From JANPBY01 sp031430645 (GTDB lineage: Bacteria > Actinomycetota > Actinomycetes > DATJPE01): a stretch of DNA of 64,000 bases. Of the stretch, positions 24,958 to 33,915 are shown piece after piece. Below the pieces are notes generated by a model. The model was not told where the DNA came from. It was given only the letters and a program-made list of their open reading frames with translations, and did no database searches. The first letter of the stretch is position 1, and the number at the start of each line of letters is the position of its first letter. The stretch lies in assembly GCA_031430645.1 (NCBI GenBank), contig JANPBY010000101.1, positions 1 to 64,000 of the forward strand, read 5' to 3'. Position numbers and translations under genes: made by a program.

Positions 24958-27495
24958 ATGGGCAAGGCCTCCCTGCGCAACCTGCTGGCCCACAAGGGCC
25001 GACTCGCGCTCTCGCTGCTCGCTGTTGTGCTGTCCGCCGGCTTCGTTGCCGGCACGCTCATTTTCACCGACACGCTCCAGAGTTCGTTCGAGGATCTGTT
25101 CGCCGGCACCTCCAGCGATGTCGTGGTGTCACCTGCCGAGACCGACGCCCCTGGCTCGAACGGCCAAGACGGGTCCACGGTTGCCACGCCCACGGTTCCT
25201 GCGGCCACCTTGGAGACCGTCCGCAGCACCGAAGGCATCGCAGCCGCGTCGGGCGACGTGTTCGTCGATGGCGCCACGATCATCGGCTCCGACGGCGAGG
25301 CACTCCTCGGCAACGGCCCAACCTTTGGGGCCAACTGGGAGCCTGACGAGCGCTTGTCCGCGCTGACCATGGTCGAGGGTGCAGCACCGGTCGGCCCGGG
25401 CCAGATGGCCATCGACAAGAAAGCGGCCGAGGACGGAGTCCTGGGGATCGGCGACCGGACCTCGGTCGTGACGCCGACCGGTGTGAAAGACGTCACCGTG
25501 GTTGGGATCTTCACCTTCGGAGTCAATGGAAGCCTCAACGGCGCGACGATCGCTGCCTTCGAAACCCCGGTGGCCCAGGAGTTCCTTCTTGACGGTTCGC
25601 CCGTCTTCACCTCGATCTCAGCGGCCGCAGCTTCCGGCGTGACGCAGGAGCAGGCGGCCGCCAACGTCGAGGCGGCCGTCGGGCCGGACTTCAAGGTGCA
25701 GACCGGCACCGAGGCGGAGGATGAGGCGGCCGCAGACATCAAGAGCTCACTAGCCTTTTTCAACTACTTCCTGCTCGCGTTCGCCTTCGTCTCGGTGCTC
25801 GTGGGTCTGTTCCTCATCTTCAATACCTTTGCCATGATCGTGGCCCAGCGCACGCGTGAGCTCGCACTGTTCAGGGCACTCGGCGCCTCGAGGGCCCAGG
25901 TTCGCCGAAGTGTCCTGCTCGAGGCCCTGGTCGTCGGCCTCGTGGGAGCCTTGATCGGTATTCTCGCTGGGCTTGCTCTAGCCGCGGCTCTCCGCTCGCT
26001 GTTTGGATTCATCGGGCTTGAGTTCTCGGGAACTCTCGTCGTCCAGCCGCGCACGGTGATTGTGGCCCTGGTGGTCGGACTCGGCGCAACCCTGGTGGCA
26101 AGTTGGCTCCCCGCTCGTCGTGCTGCCCGGGTGGCCCCTGTGGCTGCGTTGCGCGACGACATGGTCGTAACGACGAAGGGGCTCCGCCGGCGTGGCATCG
26201 GCGGGGTTGTCGCCGCACTTATCTCAGCCCTGACGCTCGCGGCTGGCTTGACCGCCGAGAAGGTCGGCACTGGCATCAGCCTGGTTGGACTGTCCTTCGT
26301 CCTAGCGGTCGTCGCGCTCATCGTGCTCGCCCCGCTCATCGCAGGTCCCGTGGTGAGAGTTCTCGGATCACCCTTCCGGGGAACTTTCGGGCGGATTGCG
26401 GTGGCCAACACTCTTCGAAACAGGCGCCGGACCGCGCTCACCGCAGCGGCGCTCATGATCGGGCTCGCCCTGGTGGGTGCGTTCAGCACGCTAGCGATCT
26501 CCTTCGGTGACTCTGTTGATGCAGCCGTTGACAGCACCGTCGAGGCCGACTTCATCGTCACCAACGCGAACTTCCTGCCAATGCCGACAGAAGTGGGCGA
26601 CAACCTGTCCGCAGTCGAAGACATGGCAACGGTGTCGCGCATCCGCTTCGCCCCGGTGGCCTCGTTCGGCCAAAACGGCAACCTCACAGGAGTCGATGCA
26701 GCCACGATCAACGACGTCACCACCCTTTCGATGACAGCCGGGAGCGCTGACCTGACGACCCCGGGGAGCCTGCTCATCGACACGACCATCGCTACGAATC
26801 AGGGCGTGGGGGTTGGCGACACGGTGGAGCTCACCTTTGCGTCGGGTGAAACGAAGCCCTTCGTCGTCACCGGGGTCTACAGCCCTGAGGGCTTCTTCAG
26901 CGGTTTGATCATCAGCAACGACGACCTCAACGCTGTGGGCACACCGCCCTTGGACACGGTGATCTACGCCAAGGTGTCTGACGGGGTCGACGCTGCGAGC
27001 GTTCGACCTGCGGTGGATGCCTCCGTGGCCAACAACCCCACGGTCCAGGTCCAGGACCTCACTGAGTTCAAGGACACCTTCCGCGAGCAGATCAACGGAT
27101 TGCTCTACGGCATCTACCTGCTGTTGGCGCTCGCGTTGCTTATCGCCGTGCTGGGCATCGTCAACACGTTGGCTCTCAGCGTCGTCGAGCGGACCCGTGA
27201 GATCGGCCTGCTGCGCGCTATCGGGACCTCGCGACGTCAGCTCCGCCGAATGATCCGGATCGAGTCGCTCGTCACCAGCGTTTTCGGCGCGATCGTGGGT
27301 TTGCTCCTAGGCGTGTTCTTCGGGCAGATGCTGGTCCGCACACTCGCCGACCTTGGGCTCGGGGTCGTCTCGACCCCCTGGTTGAACCTGGTCGTGTTCC
27401 TGGTGATCGCCGCAATTGTGGGGGTTCTGGCCGCGGCTTGGCCGGCCTGGCGGGCCAGCCGGATGGACGTCCTGCAGGCCATCGCCACCGAGTAG
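24958..27495 (+). CDS. ABC transporter permease, two FtsX-like domains
   Basis: 845 residues. An N-terminal helix (about 14-38) is followed by a large extracytoplasmic MacB_PCD-like domain, three helices of the first FtsX domain (about 265-395), a central pair of helices, a second extracytoplasmic domain and a second FtsX domain (about 715-840). The RTRELALFRALGASRAQVRR and RTREIGLLRAIGTSRRQLRR segments are the paired cytoplasmic coupling motifs. Cargo cannot be told from sequence. Confidence 0.93.
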   Translation: MGKASLRNLLAHKGRLALSLLAVVLSAGFVAGTLIFTDTLQSSFEDLFAGTSSDVVVSPAETDAPGSNGQDGSTVATPTVPAATLETVRSTEGIAAASGDVFVDGATIIGSDGEALLGNGPTFGANWEPDERLSALTMVEGAAPVGPGQMAIDKKAAEDGVLGIGDRTSVVTPTGVKDVTVVGIFTFGVNGSLNGATIAAFETPVAQEFLLDGSPVFTSISAAAASGVTQEQAAANVEAAVGPDFKVQTGTEAEDEAAADIKSSLAFFNYFLLAFAFVSVLVGLFLIFNTFAMIVAQRTRELALFRALGASRAQVRRSVLLEALVVGLVGALIGILAGLALAAALRSLFGFIGLEFSGTLVVQPRTVIVALVVGLGATLVASWLPARRAARVAPVAALRDDMVVTTKGLRRRGIGGVVAALISALTLAAGLTAEKVGTGISLVGLSFVLAVVALIVLAPLIAGPVVRVLGSPFRGTFGRIAVANTLRNRRRTALTAAALMIGLALVGAFSTLAISFGDSVDAAVDSTVEADFIVTNANFLPMPTEVGDNLSAVEDMATVSRIRFAPVASFGQNGNLTGVDAATINDVTTLSMTAGSADLTTPGSLLIDTTIATNQGVGVGDTVELTFASGETKPFVVTGVYSPEGFFSGLIISNDDLNAVGTPPLDTVIYAKVSDGVDAASVRPAVDASVANNPTVQVQDLTEFKDTFREQINGLLYGIYLLLALALLIAVLGIVNTLALSVVERTREIGLLRAIGTSRRQLRRMIRIESLVTSVFGAIVGLLLGVFFGQMLVRTLADLGLGVVSTPWLNLVVFLVIAAIVGVLAAAWPAWRASRMDVLQAIATE

Positions 27496-27517
27496 CAGGT
27501 AGCCGGGTCGGCGCGGT

Positions 27518-28186
27518 TCAGTGCTGGCCGGAAGCAACGAGCAGGTCGTCCAGGCGTACGGCCGAAAGGTCAGCCAGCGACTCAACGACGACGCGACCGG
27601 GTCCCTCGGCTATGGGCACGGCGAAAGGCACCGCGACGACCAGACATCCAGCAGCCTCGCCCGCCGCCACCCCGGTGGGGCTGTCCTCGAGGACCACGCA
27701 CGAGCTGGGGTCGACATCGAGGCGGCGGAGGGCTTCCAGGTAGGGGTCGGGGAACGGCTTGGTCCGCTCCACCTCGTCGCCGGCGATGGTGAAGACGAAC
27801 CGGTCACCTCCGACAGAGTCGAGCACGGCGTCGACAAGCACGCGTGGCGAGGAACTCACTAGCGCACAGGGGATGCCGGACGTGACCAGGTCCTCCAATA
27901 GCTCGTCGGCTCCGGGCCGGTGATCGGCCCCCGCCTCGAGCAGATCGGCCATCGTGTCGACGAGCAACTGTTGGACTCGCTCCGGATCTCCCTGCCCCCC
28001 AGCTCGGTCGACCATGTAGCGGGCGACCCGATCGAGGGGACCACCGACCATGGCCTCAGCATCTGAGTCGGCCCACGCGGCGCCCAGTTCGGCCATGACC
28101 AGTCGCTCGGCGGCGAACCACGCGTGTTCGGTGTCGACGAAGAGCCCATCCATGTCGAACAGGACCGCCTGCAGCTGCCCGATCAC
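27518..28186 (-). CDS. HAD-superfamily hydrolase, subfamily IA (phosphatase)
   Basis: 222 residues. Motif I is FDMDGLFVDTE (nucleophile Asp and acid Asp), motif II ALVSSSP, motif III the Lys in ERTKPFPDPYLEA and motif IV VLEDSPTGVAAG. It resembles beta-phosphoglucomutase/phosphoglycolate phosphatase-like enzymes; substrate unknown. GTG 28186 is 18 bp after the metH stop on the same strand. It converges with the ABC permease, 22 bp apart. Confidence 0.9.
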   Translation of the reverse strand: MIGQLQAVLFDMDGLFVDTEHAWFAAERLVMAELGAAWADSDAEAMVGGPLDRVARYMVDRAGGQGDPERVQQLLVDTMADLLEAGADHRPGADELLEDLVTSGIPCALVSSSPRVLVDAVLDSVGGDRFVFTIAGDEVERTKPFPDPYLEALRRLDVDPSSCVVLEDSPTGVAAGEAAGCLVVAVPFAVPIAEGPGRVVVESLADLSAVRLDDLLVASGQH

Positions 28187-28204
28187 CTCGCGCCCCTCGT
28201 GCGG

Positions 28205-31200
28205 CTATCGGGCATTGAAGTACTTGGCCTCAGGGTGATGAACGACCAGCGCAGACGTGGACTGCTCGGGATGCAGCTGGAACTCCTCGGAGAGCTCGAC
28301 ACCGATTCGATCCGGCCGAAGCAGCTCCATGACCTGGACTTGATCCTCGAGGTCGGGACAAGCCGGATAGCCGAAGGAGTACCGCGAACCCCGATAGGCC
28401 TGCCGGAGGACCTCATCCAGGTCGCGGGAATCCTCGCCCGCGAAGCCCAGCTCGGAGCGCACCCGTGCGTGCCAATACTCCGCGAGAGCCTCGGTGAGTT
28501 GGACTGAGAGCCCGTGCAGCTCAAGGTAGTCACGGTAGGCGTCGGCGGCGAAAAGTTCGTTGGCCACCTGGCTCACCCGGTTCCCCATGGTGACCACGTG
28601 GAAGCCAACGACATCGACCTCGCCGGACTCCCGGCTGCGGAAGAAGTCCGACAGGCACAAGTGTCTATCCCGGCGCTGCCTCGGGAACGTGAATCGACAG
28701 CGTTCGGTGACCCCGTCGTCTTGCAGAACAACGAGGTCATCCCCCTCGCTCCAACAGGGGAAGTATCCATAGACCACGGCAGCCTCGAGCATGCTCTCGG
28801 TCTTGACCCGGTCGAGCCACGAACGAAGCCGAGGGCGGCCCTCGGTCTCGACGAGCTCCTCGTAAGTCGCTCCGCCTTCGCCGCGTCCGGGCTTGAGGCC
28901 CCACTGACCCAAGAAAAGAGCCCGCTCATCGAGCCAGGGCGCATAGTCGCCGATCGCCAGGCCCTTGACGATCCGGTCACCCCAGAACGGCGGTGTGGGA
29001 ACGGTGTTGTCGGCGGCTACATCCGAGCGTGCCGGCATGTCCTCAGGCGCGGTCTCGATCGGGCGAGCGACTGCTGCCACCCGGCGCTGTCGTAGCGGCG
29101 GCAGCGGTACGCCTCCTGTGCCGCGCCGGTGCGCGACAAGAGCATCCATCAGGCGCAACCCCTCGAAGGCGTCCCTGGCGTAGCGGACTTCACCGGCATA
29201 GACCTCGGCAAGGTCCTGCTCGACATAGCTCCGGGTGAGGGCCGCGCCCCCAAGCAGCACAGGCCAGCGGGCAGCGATCCCGCGCTGGTTGAGCTCCTCG
29301 AGGTTCTCCTTCATGATCACGGTCGACTTCACCAGCAACCCGGACATGCCGATCACGTCGGCATCGTGTTCCTGCGCCGCCTCGAGGATGGCGCTGATCG
29401 GCTGCTTGATGCCGAGGTTGACGACGGTAAACCCGTTGTTGCTCAGAATGATGTCGACCAGATTCTTGCCGATGTCGTGCACGTCACCCTTGACGGTGGC
29501 GAGCACGATCGTGCCTTTGCCAGCGGCGTCGACCCGCTCCATGTGGGGCTCGAGATAGGCCACCGATGTCTTCATGACCTCAGCGCTCTGCAGGACGAAC
29601 GGCAGCTGCATCTGCCCCGATCCGAAGAGCTCACCAACCGTCTTCATGCCGTCGAGCAGGGTGTCGTTGACGATCTCCAACGCCGGCCTAGTGAGCAGCG
29701 CCTCATCGAGGTCTGCTTCGAGTCCGTTGCGCTCGCCGTCGACGATCCGCCGTTCGAGTCGCTCGAACAAGGGTAGACCGGCGAACTCCTCGGCCCGGCT
29801 CTTGGCGGAGGCCTGCGCCTCGGCGCCCTCGAACAGCTCCAAGAAGCGCTGAAGCGGGTCATATCCCTCACGCCGTCGGTCATAGACCAGGTCGAGGGCC
29901 ACCTGACGCTGCTCATCAGGGATTCGCGCCGTCGGCAGAATCTTGGAAGCGTGCACGATCGCAGAGTCGAGCCCGGCCTTGACGGCCTCTGCGAGGAACA
30001 CCGAGTTCAACACCTGCCGAGCGGCCGGGTTGAGACCGAAGGAGATATTGGACAGGCCCAGCGTGGTCTGCACGTCGGGGTGCCGGCGCTTGAGCTCGCT
30101 GATGGCTTCAAGGGTCTCCAACCCGTCTCGGCGGGTCTCCTCCTGGCCGGTGGCGATCGGGAAAGTCAAGCAGTCGATGAGGATGTCTTGGATGCGCATC
30201 CCCCAGACGTCAGTCAGGTCGGCGATGAGCCGCTCCGCGATGCGCACCTTCCACTCGGCCGTACGTGCCTGGCCGTCCTCGTCGATCGTCAGTGCCACGA
30301 CCGCCGCACCATGCTCGATGACCAACGGCATGATCCGGGCGAACCGAGAGGTCGGACCGTCACCGTCCTCGTAGTTGACGCTGTTGATGAGGGCCCGGCC
30401 GCCGAGCAGTTCGAGTCCGGCTTCGAGCACTGCTGGCTCGGTCGAGTCAAGGACAAGAGGTAGCGTGCTCGCGGTCGCCAGGCGACCCACGACCTCACGC
30501 ATGTCAGCAACCCCGTCTCGACCGACGTAGTCGATGCAGACATCGAGCAGGTGCGCGCCGTCTCGAGTCTGGTCGCGAGCGATCTCGACGCAGGAGTCCC
30601 ACCGCTCCTCGAGCATCGCGTCCCGGAAGGCCCGCGAGCCATTGGCGTTGGTGCGCTCACCGATGGAGAGATAAGAGGTGTCCTGCCGGAACGGCACCGT
30701 GACGTAGAGAGAGGCAGCCCCGTGCTCCGTCGTCGGCTTCCGAAGCGGTACGTCTCGGCCGCCTACGCGCTCGACGACCTGACGGAGGTGTTCTGGCGTT
30801 GTCCCGCAGCAGCCACCGACCAGCGCAAGGCCATACTCACGCGTGAAGACGTCGTGGGCGTCAGCGAGCTCTTCTGGAGTCAGGGGGTAGTGCGCACCGT
30901 GGGCGCCAAGGACGGGCAGGCCCGCGTTGGGCATACAGGAGAGGCCCGCCCGGGCATGCCGCGAGAGGTGTCGCAGGTGCTCGCTCATCTCGGCCGGCCC
31001 GGTCGCGCAGTTGAGGCCGATGAAGTCGATTCCCAGTGGTTCCAGGGCTGTCAGCGCCGCTCCGATCTCTGAGCCGAGCAGCATCGTCCCGGTGGTCTCA
31101 ACGGTGACGTTCACTAGCAAGGGGAGGTCGGCGCCGCGGCCCCGCATGGCCCGCCGTGATCCGATGAGTGCGGCCTTGGCCTGCAGCAGGTCTTGTGCGG

Positions 31201-31690
31201 TCTCCACGAGTATGGCGTCCACTCCCCCGTCAACCATGGCCTCGACCTGCACCTGGTAGGCGTCGCGAAGAGTGGCGAAGGGTGCGTGGCCGAGCGTGGG
31301 CAACTTGGTGCCCGGCCCCACGGAGCCGAGCACCCAGCGGGGCCGATCCGGAGTCGAGTAACCGTCAGCCACCTCCCGCGCCAGTCGTGCGCCCGCCTCG
31401 GCGAGTTCACGGATCCTGTCGGATGCGTCGTACTCGCCGAGGTTGGCGAGATTGGCTCCGAACGTGTTGGTCTCGACACAGTCGACACCAACCGCGAAGT
31501 AGGCGTCGTGCACCGCTCGGACGACGTCGGGACGGGTGACATTCAGCACCTCGTTGCAGCCGTCGAGGCCCTGGAAGTCCTCCAAGGTCGGGTCCTGGGC
31601 CTGCAGCATCGTGCCCATCGCCCCGTCAGCGACGACCACTCGTTCACTCAGGGCAGTGCGCAGTGCCTTGGCTCGCTCAAGGGGGTCCAT
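28205..31690 (-). CDS. metH: Cobalamin-dependent methionine synthase MetH
   Basis: 1161 residues with all four modules: homocysteine domain with zinc ligands Cys228 and Cys294/Cys295, pterin-binding domain starting near LSIGERTNANGSRAFRDAML, cobalamin cap and B12 domain with DVHDIGKN (736-743, His axial ligand), and the C-terminal SAM activation domain ending near YRGSRYSFGYPACPDL. It makes methionine from homocysteine and methyl-tetrahydrofolate. A TAGGCT box lies 9 nt before the ATG, so there is no space for a B12 riboswitch leader. HAD phosphatase follows. Confidence 0.97.
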   Translation of the reverse strand: MDPLERAKALRTALSERVVVADGAMGTMLQAQDPTLEDFQGLDGCNEVLNVTRPDVVRAVHDAYFAVGVDCVETNTFGANLANLGEYDASDRIRELAEAGARLAREVADGYSTPDRPRWVLGSVGPGTKLPTLGHAPFATLRDAYQVQVEAMVDGGVDAILVETAQDLLQAKAALIGSRRAMRGRGADLPLLVNVTVETTGTMLLGSEIGAALTALEPLGIDFIGLNCATGPAEMSEHLRHLSRHARAGLSCMPNAGLPVLGAHGAHYPLTPEELADAHDVFTREYGLALVGGCCGTTPEHLRQVVERVGGRDVPLRKPTTEHGAASLYVTVPFRQDTSYLSIGERTNANGSRAFRDAMLEERWDSCVEIARDQTRDGAHLLDVCIDYVGRDGVADMREVVGRLATASTLPLVLDSTEPAVLEAGLELLGGRALINSVNYEDGDGPTSRFARIMPLVIEHGAAVVALTIDEDGQARTAEWKVRIAERLIADLTDVWGMRIQDILIDCLTFPIATGQEETRRDGLETLEAISELKRRHPDVQTTLGLSNISFGLNPAARQVLNSVFLAEAVKAGLDSAIVHASKILPTARIPDEQRQVALDLVYDRRREGYDPLQRFLELFEGAEAQASAKSRAEEFAGLPLFERLERRIVDGERNGLEADLDEALLTRPALEIVNDTLLDGMKTVGELFGSGQMQLPFVLQSAEVMKTSVAYLEPHMERVDAAGKGTIVLATVKGDVHDIGKNLVDIILSNNGFTVVNLGIKQPISAILEAAQEHDADVIGMSGLLVKSTVIMKENLEELNQRGIAARWPVLLGGAALTRSYVEQDLAEVYAGEVRYARDAFEGLRLMDALVAHRRGTGGVPLPPLRQRRVAAVARPIETAPEDMPARSDVAADNTVPTPPFWGDRIVKGLAIGDYAPWLDERALFLGQWGLKPGRGEGGATYEELVETEGRPRLRSWLDRVKTESMLEAAVVYGYFPCWSEGDDLVVLQDDGVTERCRFTFPRQRRDRHLCLSDFFRSRESGEVDVVGFHVVTMGNRVSQVANELFAADAYRDYLELHGLSVQLTEALAEYWHARVRSELGFAGEDSRDLDEVLRQAYRGSRYSFGYPACPDLEDQVQVMELLRPDRIGVELSEEFQLHPEQSTSALVVHHPEAKYFNAR

Positions 31691-31699
31691 ATTCAGACA

Positions 31700-31705
31700 A
31701 GCCTA
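31700..31705 (-). promoter_or_regulatory. -10 box for metH, near-leaderless
   Basis: TAGGCT on the minus strand with 9 nt to ATG 31690, so the leader is at most a few bases. Confidence 0.5.
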
Positions 31706-31733
31706 ACTGCGCCGCGCGTCGAGGGCTTGGTCG

Positions 31734-31739
31734 TAGGCT
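31734..31739 (+). promoter_or_regulatory. -10 box for the PAC2 gene
   Basis: TAGGCT on the plus strand; the expected transcription start falls at about 31746, exactly where the hexamer repeat begins, giving a leader of about 50 nt. Confidence 0.45.
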
Positions 31740-31745
31740 GGCAGC

Positions 31746-31769
31746 GTTGAAGTTGAAGTTGAAGTTGAG
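31746..31769. repeat. Hexamer tandem repeat (GTTGAA)3 GTTGAG
   Basis: Four consecutive 6-bp units in the short interval between metH and the PAC2 gene. It would form the 5' end of the PAC2 transcript. Copy-number change by slippage would alter leader length in steps of 6 nt. Confidence 0.85.
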
Positions 31770-31796
31770 GCGGATCGAGCAGGAAGCAGGTGTCGT

Positions 31797-32660
31797 GTGA
31801 TCGAGCTCGACGGTGTGCCAGAACTCGTCGATCCGTTGCTCATCGCGGCCTTCGAGGGCTGGAACGACGCAGGCGACGCAGCCACCCAGGCGGTCGAGCA
31901 CCTCGAGGAAACCTGGGCTGCCGACCAGATCGGCGAGCTCGACCCCGAGGACTTTTACGACTTCCAGGTGAACCGGCCTTATGTCTCTCTCGACGAGGCG
32001 GGGATGCGGGAGATCGCTTGGCCGCAGACCCGGATCTCGGTGGCGCGAGTCCCCGGATTCCGCCGTGACATCGTGCTCGTCCGGGGTGTCGAGCCGAGCA
32101 TGCGCTGGCGCACGTTTTGCAGTGAACTGCTCGGCGTCGCTGTCGAGTTGGGCGTGGAGAAGGTCGTGACCCTGGGTGCCCTGCTGGCAGACACCCCGCA
32201 CACCCGGCCGGTGCCAGTGACCGGTACGGCAACCGATCCGGGTGTCGCCTTGTCGCTCGGGTTGGAGCAGTCCCGCTATGAAGGCCCTACGGGAATCGTC
32301 GGGGTGCTCCAGGAAGCCTGCTTCCGCATCGGCATCCCAGCGATCTCGGTGTGGGCCGCGGTCCCGCACTACGTCGCGCAGCCGCCCTGCCCCAAAGCTG
32401 CTCTGGCGCTGTTGCGGCGAGTTGAGGATCTCCTCGACATCCCGATTCCACTGGGGGAACTGCCAGAGGAAGCGCGCGCATGGGAGCGCGGCGTCGATGA
32501 ACTGTCGTCGGAGGACGACGAGATCGCTGAGTACGTCCGATCCTTGGAGGAGTCCCGCGACACCGCCGAACTGCCGGAGGCCAGCGGCGACGCGATCGCC
32601 CTAGAGTTCGAGCGCTACCTGCGCCGGCGAGGCGACGACTCGGATCCCCGCGCCCGCTAG
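31797..32660 (+). CDS. PAC2 family protein (proteasome assembly chaperone-like)
   Basis: 287 residues with the PAC2 pattern: LIAAFEGWNDAGDAATQAVEHL at the start, FQVNRPYV, VLVRGVEPSMRW and VVTLGALLADTPHTRPVPVTGTA. Eukaryotic PAC2 helps assemble 20S alpha rings; the actinobacterial role is unproven. The C-terminal tail is acidic and helical. GTG 31797 has a weak ribosome site (GCAGG). Its TAG overlaps the mshC TAG on the opposite strand in a shared CTAG. Confidence 0.9.
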   Translation: MIELDGVPELVDPLLIAAFEGWNDAGDAATQAVEHLEETWAADQIGELDPEDFYDFQVNRPYVSLDEAGMREIAWPQTRISVARVPGFRRDIVLVRGVEPSMRWRTFCSELLGVAVELGVEKVVTLGALLADTPHTRPVPVTGTATDPGVALSLGLEQSRYEGPTGIVGVLQEACFRIGIPAISVWAAVPHYVAQPPCPKAALALLRRVEDLLDIPIPLGELPEEARAWERGVDELSSEDDEIAEYVRSLEESRDTAELPEASGDAIALEFERYLRRRGDDSDPRAR

Positions 32661-33883
32661 GTCGCGACGCCCAAGAGAGCATCCACAGCGCGACTGATCA
32701 GACCAGGCCCGCCGAGGTCTGACCCGCCGCGCACCCGTTGTTCCTCGCACCATCGATCGACAGCCGCGAGTGCGAGCGGCGTTTGAAGGTCGTCAGCGAG
32801 CGCTCTCCGCATGACCGCGAGGGTGTCCTCGCCGGATGGGCCAGTCGGCGCCGAGACCGCTGAGCGCCATCGACTGAGCCGGGCTTGCGCATCCACAAGT
32901 ACTTGGTCGGTCCACTCCCAGTCACTTCGGTAGTGATGGGCCAGCAGGGCCAGCCGGATGGCCATCGGATCCACCCCGGAAGCGCGCAAGTGTGAGACAA
33001 AGACCAGGTTTCCCTTGGACTTCGACATCTTCTCGCCATCCAAGCCAACCATGCCGGAGTGCACATAGGTACGTGCGTACGGCCACTCCCCCGTGACGAC
33101 TTGTGCGTGCGACGCCCCCATCTCGTGGTGGGGGAAGGCGAGGTCTTTGCCCCCGCCTTGGAGGTCGAATCCCATGCCTAGGTGGTCCAGCGCGATCGCT
33201 GAACATTCGACGTGCCAGCCGGGCCGGCCAGGCCCCAAAGGTGAGTCCCAGGAGGGTTCCCCCGGTCGAGCCGCCAACCACAGGAGGCAGTCCAGCGCGT
33301 CCTTCTTGCCGGTCCGCTCAGGATCTCCCCCTCGTTCGGCGAACAGTGCCAGCATTTCCTGACGATCAATTCCCGCAACTGATCCGAAATGCGGATCGCT
33401 ACCCACGGCGAAGTACCAATCCATGTCGACCTGATAGGCCGCGCCCTGGTCACGCAACCGTTCGACCAGGGCCACGACCGAGGGGATCGCTTCAACGGCT
33501 CCGACGTACGCCTTCGGTGGGAGCACCCGCAGAGCGGTCATGTCGTCGTGGAAGCGACGGATCTCGCGGTCGGCAAGGGCCACCCAGTCCTCACCTGTGG
33601 CCTTGGCCCGCTCAAGCAGCGGGTCGTCGACGTCCGTGACGTTCTGGATGTAGTCCACTCGGTGGCCCGCGTCGAGCCAGGCGCGGTGCACCAGGTCGAA
33701 CGCGACGTAAGTGTTGGCGTGTCCGCTGTGGGTCGCGTCATAGGGCGTGATGCCGCAGACATACATGCGCGCCGTGTCCCCGGCGGCAACCGGAACGATC
33801 GCGTTTGCGGAGGTGTCATGCAGGCGTAGTGGGTGCCCCTGTCCCGGCAGGTCAGGACAAGAAGGAGCGGGCCAGGGCTGCAT
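32657..33883 (-). CDS. mshC: Cysteine--1D-myo-inosityl 2-amino-2-deoxy-alpha-D-glucopyranoside ligase MshC
   Basis: 408 residues. A class I cysteinyl-tRNA-synthetase-like enzyme without the anticodon domain: the zinc/Cys motif YVCGITPYDATHSGHANTY replaces HIGH, and KMSKSKGN is the KMSKS loop; PGWHVECSAIA provides the other zinc ligands. It adds Cys to GlcN-inositol in mycothiol synthesis, the actinobacterial low-molecular-weight thiol. The ATG lies 7 nt behind a TAGGCT box (leaderless). Confidence 0.96.
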   Translation of the reverse strand: MQPWPAPSCPDLPGQGHPLRLHDTSANAIVPVAAGDTARMYVCGITPYDATHSGHANTYVAFDLVHRAWLDAGHRVDYIQNVTDVDDPLLERAKATGEDWVALADREIRRFHDDMTALRVLPPKAYVGAVEAIPSVVALVERLRDQGAAYQVDMDWYFAVGSDPHFGSVAGIDRQEMLALFAERGGDPERTGKKDALDCLLWLAARPGEPSWDSPLGPGRPGWHVECSAIALDHLGMGFDLQGGGKDLAFPHHEMGASHAQVVTGEWPYARTYVHSGMVGLDGEKMSKSKGNLVFVSHLRASGVDPMAIRLALLAHHYRSDWEWTDQVLVDAQARLSRWRSAVSAPTGPSGEDTLAVMRRALADDLQTPLALAAVDRWCEEQRVRGGSDLGGPGLISRAVDALLGVAT

Positions 33884-33890
33884 GTCCGCG

Positions 33891-33896
33891 AGCCTA
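33891..33896 (-). promoter_or_regulatory. Leaderless -10 box for mshC
   Basis: TAGGCT on the minus strand, 7 nt from ATG 33883. mshC therefore has its own promoter although its neighbours lie on the same strand. Confidence 0.55.
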
Positions 33897-33915
33897 TCCG
33901 GCGGACTCTCGCTCC

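Noticed and set aside
31691..31796. Cobalamin riboswitch before metH
   Set aside because: Only 106 bp lie between metH and the PAC2 gene and the metH -10 box is 9 nt from the ATG, so there is no leader RNA.
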